A DNA stretch of 24,340 nucleotides from positions 1 through 24,340 of IMG/VR virus record IMGVR_UViG_3300028298_000032, one strand, 5' to 3'. Source of the DNA: a virus. Under the pieces are notes generated by a model that was not told where the DNA came from, ran no database searches, and worked only from the letters and a program-made list of their open reading frames with translations. Positions 12,326-20,205 of this stretch are shown one piece after another. Position numbers and translations under genes: made by a program. Every line of letters begins with the position of its first letter. Within the stretch, counting starts at the first letter, position 1.

Positions 12326-12428
12326 GAAGATAGAAATAGAAGATGAAAATAAAACTGTAAAATAAAGAAAAAAGAAGTCGGCTAAATCATTGTAAGTAGT
12401 TAACAGATAATGAAATAAAAAAAATGTG

Positions 12429-12459
12429 TTGACAAAATTTCAATCTATATTTATTTTTG
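12429..12459 (+). promoter_or_regulatory. Late-type promoter for the virion structural genes
   Basis: TTGACAAA at 12429-12436, 15 bases, then TATTTTTG at 12452-12459 followed by T. The predicted start is near 12466, giving a ~39-base leader to ATG 12505 that contains the dyad TGATT-G-AATCA (12472-12482) and an A-rich ribosome region. Confidence 0.72.
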
Positions 12460-12504
12460 TTTTAAAGTAATTGATTGAATCATTCACTCTAAAACAAAAA
12501 TAGT

Positions 12505-13110
12505 ATGTCATTAACTTGTACTTGCCCGGTAGCCACCGCAATAGGAGACATCGGAGCCTTAACTTGCCCTGAGAACGTTGGACAGATCCAACGTCTTGTA
12601 TTCTGGAGAGGGGGAAACAGTTTTGCCACTGTCGCTGCCTTGATTGTTGAAGCCAGCTGGACCACGCTGTTATCCGCTGCTGACTCCACCCACGCAGTAA
12701 TCACCCCACTGATTGACAACCCCGTCGTTGAGCCCGGAGCTGTGATGGCAATCGGAAGTGGTAATGAAGTCCGTAACGGCATCCCGAAGATCGTTGGCAA
12801 CGAACCAACTTCCTTCACCTTCACAATGCGTAACTATTCGGCCTCAATCATCAGAGCTATCAAAGAGCTGATGTGTGAGCCGTCACTGGAAGTTATCTTC
12901 GTTCAGGAAGATTCAAAGTTTGTTCACCGCCTGGATGGACTGCTCGTAAAAGGATTTATTGTTAATTCTTTGAGAGTATCAGACAAAAAGATCGGCGGAT
13001 TTAATGCTTTAGATGAGCATACATTGGAGTTTAAACTTGCCGAAAACTGGAGCGATTACCTTACAATCACAGACCCAACCGCAAACTTTGACCCATTAAC
13101 AGACTGGTAA
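12505..13110 (+). CDS. Virion structural protein, candidate major tail tube
   Basis: A 201-aa protein with its own strong promoter and leader. It is rich in strands and small residues (GAVMAIGSGNEVRNG, EPTSFTFTMRNYSASIIRAIKELM, LEVIFVQEDSKFVHRLDG) and ends FKLAENWSDYLTITDPTANFDPL. The beta-rich fold with one central helix and the independent promoter suit an abundant virion protein. The tail genes between the connector and the chaperone contain no obvious tube protein, so this is a candidate tail tube placed upstream. A head decoration role is the alternative. Its N-terminus has two Cys (TCTCPVA), but no signal peptide. Confidence 0.45.
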   Translation: MSLTCTCPVATAIGDIGALTCPENVGQIQRLVFWRGGNSFATVAALIVEASWTTLLSAADSTHAVITPLIDNPVVEPGAVMAIGSGNEVRNGIPKIVGNEPTSFTFTMRNYSASIIRAIKELMCEPSLEVIFVQEDSKFVHRLDGLLVKGFIVNSLRVSDKKIGGFNALDEHTLEFKLAENWSDYLTITDPTANFDPLTDW

Positions 13111-13111
13111 G

Positions 13112-13342
13112 ATGACAAAGGAACTTAAAATGACAAGTTCATCCGGTCTGAAACAGTCCTTTGCATTGGCCCATATTCAACGGATACTTGTCTATCAAAA
13201 ATTACATCCAGGCATCAAAGACGTTTGGAGTATTGAAAGTGACGAATACATTTTTGACGACACGAAAGATGAACTTATCCGAAAGCCAAATAAAGCAACT
13301 ATTAAAGAAACCAAGCCACGCGAGGGAACTGTTAGCAAGTAG
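13112..13342 (+). CDS. Small hypothetical protein before portal
   Basis: A 76-aa protein starting two bases after the structural gene. It has a helix (LKQSFALAHIQRILVYQKLHPG) and an acidic-to-basic tail (DEYIFDDTKDELIRKPNKATIKETKPREG). It overlaps the proposed portal start by 74 bases. Possibly a small head-assembly factor; no family recognised. Confidence 0.5.
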   Translation: MTKELKMTSSSGLKQSFALAHIQRILVYQKLHPGIKDVWSIESDEYIFDDTKDELIRKPNKATIKETKPREGTVSK

Positions 13343-14948
13343 GTTGCATCATCAACGGCTCGCTTTCCATTCGGATATTGTTCTTCGACGGGAGCACGCT
13401 TCAAGGTACTACTCTGAAATAATGAGCTGGATTGCGGAGTTACTGCCTGCCGACAAAAAGAACCGTATTGAGCACCTGATGACATTCCCGCTGAGTACTA
13501 ACGAGTTGATGAAGGACATCTTTATGGGGTTGGAGCGCGTCTGGTATGCAAAGAACTTCATTCAGCAGTACACCTTCGCCTCGGATGAATACGAGCACGA
13601 TTTTCTGGCTTATCTCAAACAGATCAAGAGCGATCATATGTGGAGGGTTGAGGCATGGTCATCAATGAAAACAGCTATCGATTCAGTGGTTATCATTGAC
13701 CTGCCTGCCGTACAGAACGGGTTGCGGCCGGAGCCGTACTTCTACTTCATCTCACCGCACGAGATCCTTGACATGGGAGTGGATGGGCGTAACGATATGC
13801 AGTACATCATCTTTGAGCATGATAATGAGGATGGTGTGAACGAGCTAATCGTTTACGACAGTGAACAAATGCGAAAGTATGCTTATGACAAAAAGCAGAT
13901 CGGGGCGTTGATTGCCAAAGTGCCTCACGACTTAGGTTACTGCCCTGCACGTATGTTCTGGAGCGACAAACTTCAAGACGAGAACTATATCAATAAGCGC
14001 AGCCCGGTAACGGACTCACTGGGTGATCTTGACTGGTTACTGTTTTTTAAGACATCGAAGAAGTACCTTGACCTCCATGCGCCATATCCCATTTACATCA
14101 CTTACGAGATCGAATCAGAGAAAGAGAGGGAAGATAAGCCGACGTGGTGGGAAGGACAAGAGCAGACAAAGAAACATACCGGACAAGGATTTATGGGTCC
14201 AGGGTCGTTCTCAACGGTGCCAGTGCCACGCACAGGTGAACCCGATTTGATGGGTAACCCCATTCAGGTGGTAGGTGCCGAGGTGGAGGCTTGTCAATAC
14301 AGTGCCGAAGAGGTGGACCGATTGGCTAATGACATATATCGCAGTTGTGTAGGATCGGATGGGGATCTGTTACGCAAAGAAGCGGTAAATGAAAAGCAGG
14401 TCGATGCTTCGTTCAAGAGCCGCGAAGAAGTGCTAATCAACATAGCGCGTAACTTTGCCGAGATCATGCTATGGACCAACGAAACATTAGCCCGACTGCG
14501 TTACGGGGTGTTCTTTATTGACGGTATGGTTGAGTTCGGAGAGGACTTCTACCTGCAAACAGAACAGGAGTTAATCGCAAGTTATGCCGATGCAAAGAGT
14601 AAAGGAGTGAATCAGGTATTGCTCGATGCGATGGATGAACAGATCATGGACACTAAATTCAAACACAAGAAGCGCGACAGGGAAAGGGCAATGATTTATA
14701 AGGACTTAGATCCAATGCCGGGGATGAGTATAACAGAAGCCGCCGTGTTGGTTGGTAAGGGTGTTTCACTGGCCGACTTGACAATGAAGGTCAATTTACT
14801 TAAATTTGTAAGAAGGTTTGAAATGGAATTTGGCGACGTCGTTGATTTTATGAGTGACGACTACGCTGAGAAAATAGAAATAATTAATTTAAAATTTCAA
14901 GATTATGCAAGGGAACAAGAACCCAACGTACAGCCTCAAGGAGAATGA
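13269..14948 (+). CDS. Phage portal protein
   Basis: A 559-aa protein from ATG 13269 (MNLSESQIKQLLKKPSHARELLASR); the open frame runs up to 13161, and a later ATG at 13422 is also possible. Portal-type features: an N-terminal helical region with HHQRLAFHSDIVLRREHASRYYSEIMSWI, a middle with a wing-like core (YFYFISPHEILDMGVD, MQYIIFEHDNEDGVNELIVYD) and a long helical segment near the end (EEVDRLANDIYRSC, DASFKSREEVLINIARNFAEIMLW). Size and position between terminase and scaffold/capsid fit. It forms the dodecameric ring through which DNA enters. The divergent sequence makes the call partly contextual. Confidence 0.75.
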   Translation: MNLSESQIKQLLKKPSHARELLASRLHHQRLAFHSDIVLRREHASRYYSEIMSWIAELLPADKKNRIEHLMTFPLSTNELMKDIFMGLERVWYAKNFIQQYTFASDEYEHDFLAYLKQIKSDHMWRVEAWSSMKTAIDSVVIIDLPAVQNGLRPEPYFYFISPHEILDMGVDGRNDMQYIIFEHDNEDGVNELIVYDSEQMRKYAYDKKQIGALIAKVPHDLGYCPARMFWSDKLQDENYINKRSPVTDSLGDLDWLLFFKTSKKYLDLHAPYPIYITYEIESEKEREDKPTWWEGQEQTKKHTGQGFMGPGSFSTVPVPRTGEPDLMGNPIQVVGAEVEACQYSAEEVDRLANDIYRSCVGSDGDLLRKEAVNEKQVDASFKSREEVLINIARNFAEIMLWTNETLARLRYGVFFIDGMVEFGEDFYLQTEQELIASYADAKSKGVNQVLLDAMDEQIMDTKFKHKKRDRERAMIYKDLDPMPGMSITEAAVLVGKGVSLADLTMKVNLLKFVRRFEMEFGDVVDFMSDDYAEKIEIINLKFQDYAREQEPNVQPQGE

Positions 14949-15273
14949 GGCTGGCAATTATCACCTCAGAATGACTTTCCAAATACACATTCCGCAGGAG
15001 AAACGGTATGAATCAAACGAGCGCATCGTAAAGGTGTCAGTTAGGGACTTTGCCGCTTATCGCAAACCGGAGACACAAAAAGCAGTTGGATGGACTGAGT
15101 TGGAAGTATTACACGACCCAACGTTTTCAAAGCCTATTCCAACGCAGCCCGTCAAGGCTGTTGATACACCCACAGATGCACCCGAATCAATGCCTGTTAA
15201 GGAGACACAGGGAATAATCAATAAGCCTGCAAGGGCCAAACCAAAACGCAATTCTAAATCTAAATCAAAATGA
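14905..15273 (+). CDS. Hypothetical protein with basic disordered tail
   Basis: A 122-aa protein overlapping the portal by 44 bases. Residues 1-70 form a small strand-rich domain (GNYHLRMTFQIHIP, RIVKVSVRDFAAY, AVGWTELEVLHDP). Residues ~75-122 are Pro/Thr-rich and end in a Lys/Ser run (RAKPKRNSKSKSK), likely disordered and DNA- or acid-binding. Its stop overlaps the next start (ATGA). Function unknown; possibly a capsid-assembly accessory. Confidence 0.5.
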   Translation: MQGNKNPTYSLKENEAGNYHLRMTFQIHIPQEKRYESNERIVKVSVRDFAAYRKPETQKAVGWTELEVLHDPTFSKPIPTQPVKAVDTPTDAPESMPVKETQGIINKPARAKPKRNSKSKSK

Positions 15274-15737
15274 AAAAGTTACTATTAATTTTCGCATTGT
15301 TCCTGCTGGTGGGCTTATCTATGCAGGCACAAAAAATGACTTTCGCAAGTGGAACGGATACGGTCGTTGATGCTGATATTCACTATTATCCGATAACTCA
15401 GTACTTTACCCGTCCCGGATATATTGCGATACAAGTCTACGTTGATCACCTTACCGGATCGACGGACTCTACCCAGATCACATTTCAAGGATCGGCCGAT
15501 TACAGCCATTGGAATACATTAGGCACCGTTCAGGCAGCAGGGTCGTACACTCTTTACACCGCAGCCGCACCGACTACACTTCACGCCGTTACATGGACAA
15601 CGGTCGATGGAGCGTTCTTATGGACACCTACCGCACTAATGACATGGCCTTACATAAGATGTAAGGTACAGCATTATGCAACCGGAACCGTAAGCGTGAC
15701 AGAAGGCATACTGTGGTTTTATCCACTTTACAAGTAA
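15270..15737 (+). CDS. Exported beta-rich protein (signal peptide) inside head genes
   Basis: A 155-aa protein with a signal peptide MKKLLLIFALFLLVGLSMQA and predicted cleavage before Gln. The mature ~135 residues are Thr/Ser-rich with repeated strands (GYIAIQVYVDHLTG, QITFQGSADYSHWNTLGTV, YIRCKVQHYATGTVSVTEGILWFYP), resembling a beta-sandwich such as those on phage receptor-binding or decoration proteins. It is tied to the preceding gene by ATGA and sits between the portal and scaffold genes. A secreted product is unexpected here; it might alter the cell surface or be displayed on it. No lipobox is present. Confidence 0.6.
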   Translation: MKKLLLIFALFLLVGLSMQAQKMTFASGTDTVVDADIHYYPITQYFTRPGYIAIQVYVDHLTGSTDSTQITFQGSADYSHWNTLGTVQAAGSYTLYTAAAPTTLHAVTWTTVDGAFLWTPTALMTWPYIRCKVQHYATGTVSVTEGILWFYPLYK

Positions 15738-15764
15738 TAAATTAATCACATAACAGGAGACGTT

Positions 15765-16676
15765 ATGACAACCAAAGAACAAGCAATAGAATTAATCAAC
15801 AACAGCACCGAGGCGGAGTTTGTGGTTCGTACCGCAGCGGAGGAGCAACAGTTCCTGGCTAACTTCAAGGAGGCCGAAGTTGAACGTGAGATCAAACCAC
15901 ACATTGGTAAGCTACATTCAATGTACGAAGCCGATTGGGAGTCCGTTACTGGTTCAAAGAAGCCCGAAGGAGTAAAGGGGTACAACTGGATCAAGGATGA
16001 AGCCAAGAAGCTGAAAGAATCTGCCGATAAACTTTCGCAGACCGAAAGCAAACTGACGCAACTCGAAGAACAACTTAAGTCAGGTAACACCGATGGGGCT
16101 GCAAAAGCTCGTATCGATGAGCTGACAGGTGAACTGAAGCGCGTCGAGACATTGCATAAGAAAGCGAAAGAAGATTGGAACGCAAGCGTTGAAAAGGAAC
16201 GCACTGAATTCCGTACTACCCGGATCAAAGCTGAGTTAAATCATGCTTTGTTGGGATTCAAATTCCTGGACCGTGCCATAATTGCTGACGATGTGCGAGA
16301 TACGTACATCAACAAGACAATCTCGGAACTGGCACAGATCGCAGACTTTGATGATACGGGGAAGTTGGTATTTCGTGACTCCGAAAAGATGGTAATGCGT
16401 AACAAAGATCAGGCAGTGATGACGCCGGGTGAACTGTTGGAAGCTAAATTGGGATCAATTTTGGACAAAGGCAAACAGCAGTCCGGGTTAGGCTCGAAGG
16501 ATAACGGTAAGGGGCGCACCAATGAAGCGCAGACCGATGTCGTAGTGCCGCAGACTGTAGATACTAAAATGAAACTGACCACATTTCTACGTAAGAACTT
16601 CCCTGATATGTTACCTCAATCAAAGGAATACAAGGACGCTTACGCGAAATATGGGAAGGATTTACCAGTTCAATAG
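15765..16676 (+). CDS. Capsid scaffolding-like protein
   Basis: A 303-aa protein directly upstream of the major capsid gene. The region ~80-165 is a long charged coiled coil (KKLKESADKLSQTESKLTQLEEQLKS, ARIDELTGELKRVETLHKKAKEDWNASVEKERTEF). The C-terminal part is flexible and Gly/Lys-rich, followed by a terminal helix-strand (MKLTTFLRKNFPDMLPQ). This is the layout of GP20-type or other scaffolding proteins that guide capsid assembly and are then removed. Start ATG 15765 has AGGAG upstream. Protease motifs are absent. Confidence 0.7.
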   Translation: MTTKEQAIELINNSTEAEFVVRTAAEEQQFLANFKEAEVEREIKPHIGKLHSMYEADWESVTGSKKPEGVKGYNWIKDEAKKLKESADKLSQTESKLTQLEEQLKSGNTDGAAKARIDELTGELKRVETLHKKAKEDWNASVEKERTEFRTTRIKAELNHALLGFKFLDRAIIADDVRDTYINKTISELAQIADFDDTGKLVFRDSEKMVMRNKDQAVMTPGELLEAKLGSILDKGKQQSGLGSKDNGKGRTNEAQTDVVVPQTVDTKMKLTTFLRKNFPDMLPQSKEYKDAYAKYGKDLPVQ

Positions 16677-16743
16677 CATATCGATGGTGAGGAGAAGCCC
16701 GTGATGCTCAATTATTAACAGGAGCAATAAACTAAAACTAATC

Positions 16744-17772
16744 ATGGCATATTTAGCAGCAACCGTACTCGACGAATATCGCGCGCAGTACTCGGCGCAA
16801 CAGATGGACAAATATGAACATCGCGCCTCTCAATATGGGTGTCTGGATGCTTACATCGCAGACACTCCGAACCTGGTCAACGCCGTTGAACTTGAAAAAG
16901 CAAAGATGGCAGAAGATCATTCAGTAACGATCCCGGTGATCGTCAAAAAGACCTTCACCACTACCACTACCCGGTCATGCACTGGGCTGACAAACTCTAA
17001 CGTATCTGCTTACGTCACCCCGACTTGGGCTACGAAAGCGGTAGGATTCCACATGGTTCCGTCACAGTACGGAAATAACGTGGTTAAGTATCAGGACGAC
17101 TTCAACAAAAAGATGTTGGATATGCAGTTGCATCTCCTCAACGAGTTGGATGCTCTTGCATACACCGACCTCAACACTGACAAGTCGGCCGTGAACAACG
17201 CAGACGGCAACCCTTATACCGTTGCCAGTGACACTATGGGAATACCATACGCAGATCGTGAAACATTCTTCAACGAACTTGGAAGCATTATGTTGCAAAA
17301 CAATCTGAATGGGCCTTACAATGTTGTAGGTTCACCCAGGTTAAATGCTTTAATTCGTCACCTTGCAAATCAAGGGAACGCCAATGCTGAGAACTTTGCA
17401 TATCAGTTCATGGGCTACAACTTCTACTACTCCAACAACTGCACCGTAGCAGCCGGGGATATGGCAACAGCGTTCATCATGCCACAGGGATCTCTTGGAT
17501 TCCTGACATGGATCGATCCTGACAGCCGTATGGGGCTTTCAGGCGGAGGCAAAGAATGGTCAACAATCTTCCTTCCCCTGTTGGGTATCGAAGTTGGATT
17601 GTTATATCAGGCAACCTGCGGAGACAACTCTACCGAAGCCGGAAACGGATACGAAGCATCAATGATTGAGAATTTCAACTTCTCTTTCGACTACTCCTTT
17701 ATTGGAGCATACAACTCGCACACGGCAACCTATCCGGGCACTATCTTTAAGGCTGGTATCAGCAAGACTTAA
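16744..17772 (+). CDS. Major capsid protein
   Basis: A 342-aa protein, large and typical of an HK97-fold capsid. It opens with an amphipathic helix (ATVLDEYRAQYSAQQMDKYEHRASQYG), continues with mixed segments such as SVTIPVIVKKTFTTTTTRSC, a helical spine (YQDDFNKKMLDMQLHLLNELDALAYTDL), and ends in a strand-rich part (FNFSFDYSFIGAYNSH). It follows the scaffold by 67 bases and is followed immediately by a rho-independent terminator, as expected for the most abundant virion protein. The family is divergent, so position weighs heavily. Confidence 0.8.
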   Translation: MAYLAATVLDEYRAQYSAQQMDKYEHRASQYGCLDAYIADTPNLVNAVELEKAKMAEDHSVTIPVIVKKTFTTTTTRSCTGLTNSNVSAYVTPTWATKAVGFHMVPSQYGNNVVKYQDDFNKKMLDMQLHLLNELDALAYTDLNTDKSAVNNADGNPYTVASDTMGIPYADRETFFNELGSIMLQNNLNGPYNVVGSPRLNALIRHLANQGNANAENFAYQFMGYNFYYSNNCTVAAGDMATAFIMPQGSLGFLTWIDPDSRMGLSGGGKEWSTIFLPLLGIEVGLLYQATCGDNSTEAGNGYEASMIENFNFSFDYSFIGAYNSHTATYPGTIFKAGISKT

Positions 17773-17785
17773 TTAATAACGAAAA

Positions 17786-17819
17786 CGGCTGGCTCCTTTC
17801 GGGGAGTTGGCCGCTTTTT
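17786..17819 (+). terminator. Rho-independent terminator after the capsid gene
   Basis: CGGCTGGCTCC (17786-17796) pairs with GGAGTTGGCCG (17803-17813) through 11 base pairs including three G-U pairs, around a TTTCGG loop, followed by CTTTTT. It starts 13 bases after the capsid stop. It likely limits read-through so that capsid mRNA exceeds the downstream connector mRNA. Confidence 0.85.
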
Positions 17820-17837
17820 ACAACTCCCTACGAAGCA

Positions 17838-19151
17838 ATGATGTACGATGTAATAAAGATACAGACAGCGTTCGCGAACCTTGTAGGGTGGCGTTCGCCT
17901 TATAACCCTGACTTCCCTGCCTTGTCGAGCGCAGTAACAACATCAAACTCAGGACTGTATTTTCAGGATCAGATACCTTTCCTTTCGATTGAGAACATGG
18001 ATGCCATTGCCGAGGACTTTGATAACATGGGGTTATCTATTTACGTGGCAGCCACTACATACGGACTCGGAGCAAAGGTAACATACAGCGACAGGGCTTA
18101 TATCTCATTACAAGCAGCTAATACGGGTAAGACACCCGATTCAAACCCTACGTGGTGGCGTACTTTGTTGGAGCAGTTTCTGTTGGATACCAATAAGCAG
18201 GTCGCGTTAATGACTCTGGAAGAGATGCTCACAATGAAGAAACTGAACAATGCAACCAAATCATTATACGATCAAGTGATGGTATTTGAGGGGTCCGGGT
18301 CAATGGCCGAGACTGTCATCAACGAGAGCAGGTTCGTGGGGTTGAAAGTAACACCCGGCAAATTTAATGCCGTTGCCGTGAAGCTGAATTACATTGGATT
18401 ACAATTCACCCAACCGCAAACGGATTTAAAGATTTACGTATTTCACAGCTCACAGATCGACCCAGTGGAGACGATCACGATGTCAACTACAAAGACTGCA
18501 AAAGGGTTTCAATGGATTGAACTCACGGACATCATGCTGTATTACAGTAATATAGACCAATCCACAGTGACTGACCAGGTGGATGCCGGAGGGTGTTACT
18601 TTGTAGGCTACTTTCAGGATGACATCACGGGTCAAGCTATCGACAAGCAATGGGATTACACTAAAGACCCGTGCGGAGACTGCAATAAAGATGAGTATAA
18701 TCGATGGGCATACAATATTTACAACAAGTTCTCAAGAGTAGAACCGTTCTATGTAGAAAGTGACGACCAGAACGGACTGCTGATGTGGGATATTGAGCAC
18801 ACGCAGTACCCTCGGATCGGTAACTTCGGGATGAATCTGAATATCTCGGTGATGTGTGACATGACCGATATTATCATTTCAGAGAAAAAACGCTTTACAC
18901 AGGCCGTCATCAAGCAGATGGGTGTTTATGTTGCCAGGCAGATCATGTACTCAAATAGGGTGAATCGCATCTCGGAGACACTGAAAAAGAACATGGCGTT
19001 GGAGTTAAAGGGAGTCATTGACAGTAACTTCTTTGGATTGGAAACAGAACTACACCGGGAGATCAAAGCTATCGAATTTGACTTCTCAGAACTTGACAGC
19101 CCTTGTTTTCGCAAGACTCCCAACAAAGGAATGAAAGTGAGTTCGATATGA
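17838..19151 (+). CDS. Virion connector-type protein with CBM5/12-like insert
   Basis: A 437-aa protein, the first gene after the terminator. The N-terminus (VIKIQTAFANLVGWRSPYNPDFPALS) and the C-terminal helical part (TQAVIKQMGVYVARQIMYSNRVNRISETLKK) look like a head-tail connector or tail component. Residues ~69-108 (YVAATTYGLGAKVTYSDRAYISLQ...PTWW) match the pattern of carbohydrate-binding modules of family 5/12: a Y-x-x-G pair, a V-x-Y strand, Y-x-(S/A) and a closing W. The middle region (KAVKLNYIGLQFTQP, IYVFHSSQ) resembles a beta-sandwich. A CPGD-like Cys pair (DPCGDCNKDEY) lies near residue 280. Overall role inferred from position. Confidence 0.55.
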   Translation: MMYDVIKIQTAFANLVGWRSPYNPDFPALSSAVTTSNSGLYFQDQIPFLSIENMDAIAEDFDNMGLSIYVAATTYGLGAKVTYSDRAYISLQAANTGKTPDSNPTWWRTLLEQFLLDTNKQVALMTLEEMLTMKKLNNATKSLYDQVMVFEGSGSMAETVINESRFVGLKVTPGKFNAVAVKLNYIGLQFTQPQTDLKIYVFHSSQIDPVETITMSTTKTAKGFQWIELTDIMLYYSNIDQSTVTDQVDAGGCYFVGYFQDDITGQAIDKQWDYTKDPCGDCNKDEYNRWAYNIYNKFSRVEPFYVESDDQNGLLMWDIEHTQYPRIGNFGMNLNISVMCDMTDIIISEKKRFTQAVIKQMGVYVARQIMYSNRVNRISETLKKNMALELKGVIDSNFFGLETELHREIKAIEFDFSELDSPCFRKTPNKGMKVSSI

Positions 19152-19579
19152 TCGAAGATATTGAACGTCGTATTTCACAAATAAAGAGCCTGAGCGCTGA
19201 TCTGAACATTATAATCAACAATTCGATCCGTGCCAATGCAAAATTCGTTATCGATCTCAATGTAAATCAGCAACTCAAAGGATTGAACGCTAAAGGGGGA
19301 AGGATAGGCACGTATGCAGATAGTACAAAGAAGAGCCGCAGGAGAAAGGGATTACAAATTGGATTTGTTGACCTTGAAGATACTAAGAATTACCATCAGG
19401 GATTCGCTATATTTTACGGAACGAATTACATTGAACTGAGCAGCCCTGATACGATGTATAGTATATTCTTAGATAACAGATATAAAGATTTATTTGGAAT
19501 GGATGATGAGAGCTTGGATTTGTTGAGAGAAAAACTAAGAGATTCGATTTATGCAGAAGTAAATAAGAGGTTATCATGA
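19148..19579 (+). CDS. Putative head-tail joining or tail-completion protein
   Basis: A 143-aa protein from ATG 19148, whose first bases overlap the previous stop (ATGA). An upstream frame extension to 19103 is rejected. The N-terminus is helical (IERRISQIKSLSADLNIIINNSIRANA), then basic (KKSRRRKG) and strand-rich (LQIGFVDLEDTKNYHQGFAIFYGTNYIEL), with a charged helix at the end (DDESLDLLREKLRDSIYAEVNKRL). It ends in an ATGA overlap with the next gene. The size and place between connector and tail chaperone suit a completion protein. Confidence 0.5.
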   Translation: MIEDIERRISQIKSLSADLNIIINNSIRANAKFVIDLNVNQQLKGLNAKGGRIGTYADSTKKSRRRKGLQIGFVDLEDTKNYHQGFAIFYGTNYIELSSPDTMYSIFLDNRYKDLFGMDDESLDLLREKLRDSIYAEVNKRLS

Positions 19580-20205
19580 GCAATAGTCAGAAGTTACCGG
19601 GAGTAAATACAACGTTCATTAATGGTATTGAAACCAATATAAATCGGGCGGTAGTTCAGATCACAAATGCACTTGTTCACGAAGCAACGGATTATGGCAT
19701 TACTTGGTACGGGCTGACTGAGCGCAGGGCTGACAAGGACAATAATATATTTCCTGCCCTATTCCAATCAAATACAAAGGATGTAATTAACTGCATGGCT
19801 AACGATATGTGGAAAGGATATGGATTCTTTGACCTCGAAGATCCCGAAACATACAAGGCACTTGATCTAGACGAAGCCATATCAAAACATAGATACTCAC
19901 ATATAAGTCAAGGGCTAAACCTGATCATCTACGGAGACTTGAATCAGCTAGCTTTTAAACAAAGTTTAACCAACCCGGACCATCGGTATATCAAACAGCA
20001 GATCAAAGATATGGTAGTAAGGGTGCTGTCAAGAAAGATCAGAGGAGTGAGAGGATTTTTCAACCTTCAGACAATTTATTCACAACGCATCGAGGATGTG
20101 TTTAAAAGTTATTCTGTAAAAGACAAGGGAGATTATTTATATTTGCCTAAATTTGGTTTTCGGTTTGAAGGTGAACTAACCGTAACAGAACAATGCAACG
20201 AATAA
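19576..20205 (+). CDS. Putative tail terminator/completion protein
   Basis: A 209-aa protein in translational coupling with the preceding gene. It contains an Ile/Asn-rich N-terminus (NTTFINGIETNINRAVVQITNALVHE), a region with WYGLTERRADKDNNIFPALFQ, a helix (QQIKDMVVRVLSRKIRGVRGF) and a closing strand (YLPKFGFRFEGELTVTEQC) typical of proteins capping tails or joining head to tail. It overlaps the following glycosyltransferase start by 13 bases. Assignment by position and secondary-structure pattern only. Confidence 0.5.
   Translation: MSNSQKLPGVNTTFINGIETNINRAVVQITNALVHEATDYGITWYGLTERRADKDNNIFPALFQSNTKDVINCMANDMWKGYGFFDLEDPETYKALDLDEAISKHRYSHISQGLNLIIYGDLNQLAFKQSLTNPDHRYIKQQIKDMVVRVLSRKIRGVRGFFNLQTIYSQRIEDVFKSYSVKDKGDYLYLPKFGFRFEGELTVTEQCNE

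Noticed and set aside
12489-12824. 111-aa minus-strand reading frame opposite the structural gene
   Set aside because: It is a shadow of a strongly supported + strand gene, with no promoter on the minus strand.
13161-13268. Portal start at 13161
   Set aside because: The extra N-terminus (MHWPIFNGYLSIK...) would overlap most of the upstream small gene; ATG 13269 gives a more plausible portal N-terminus.
15746-16228. 160-aa reading frame on the minus strand
   Set aside because: It is the complement of the coiled-coil scaffold gene and has a Ser/Phe-rich composition with no start context or known domain.
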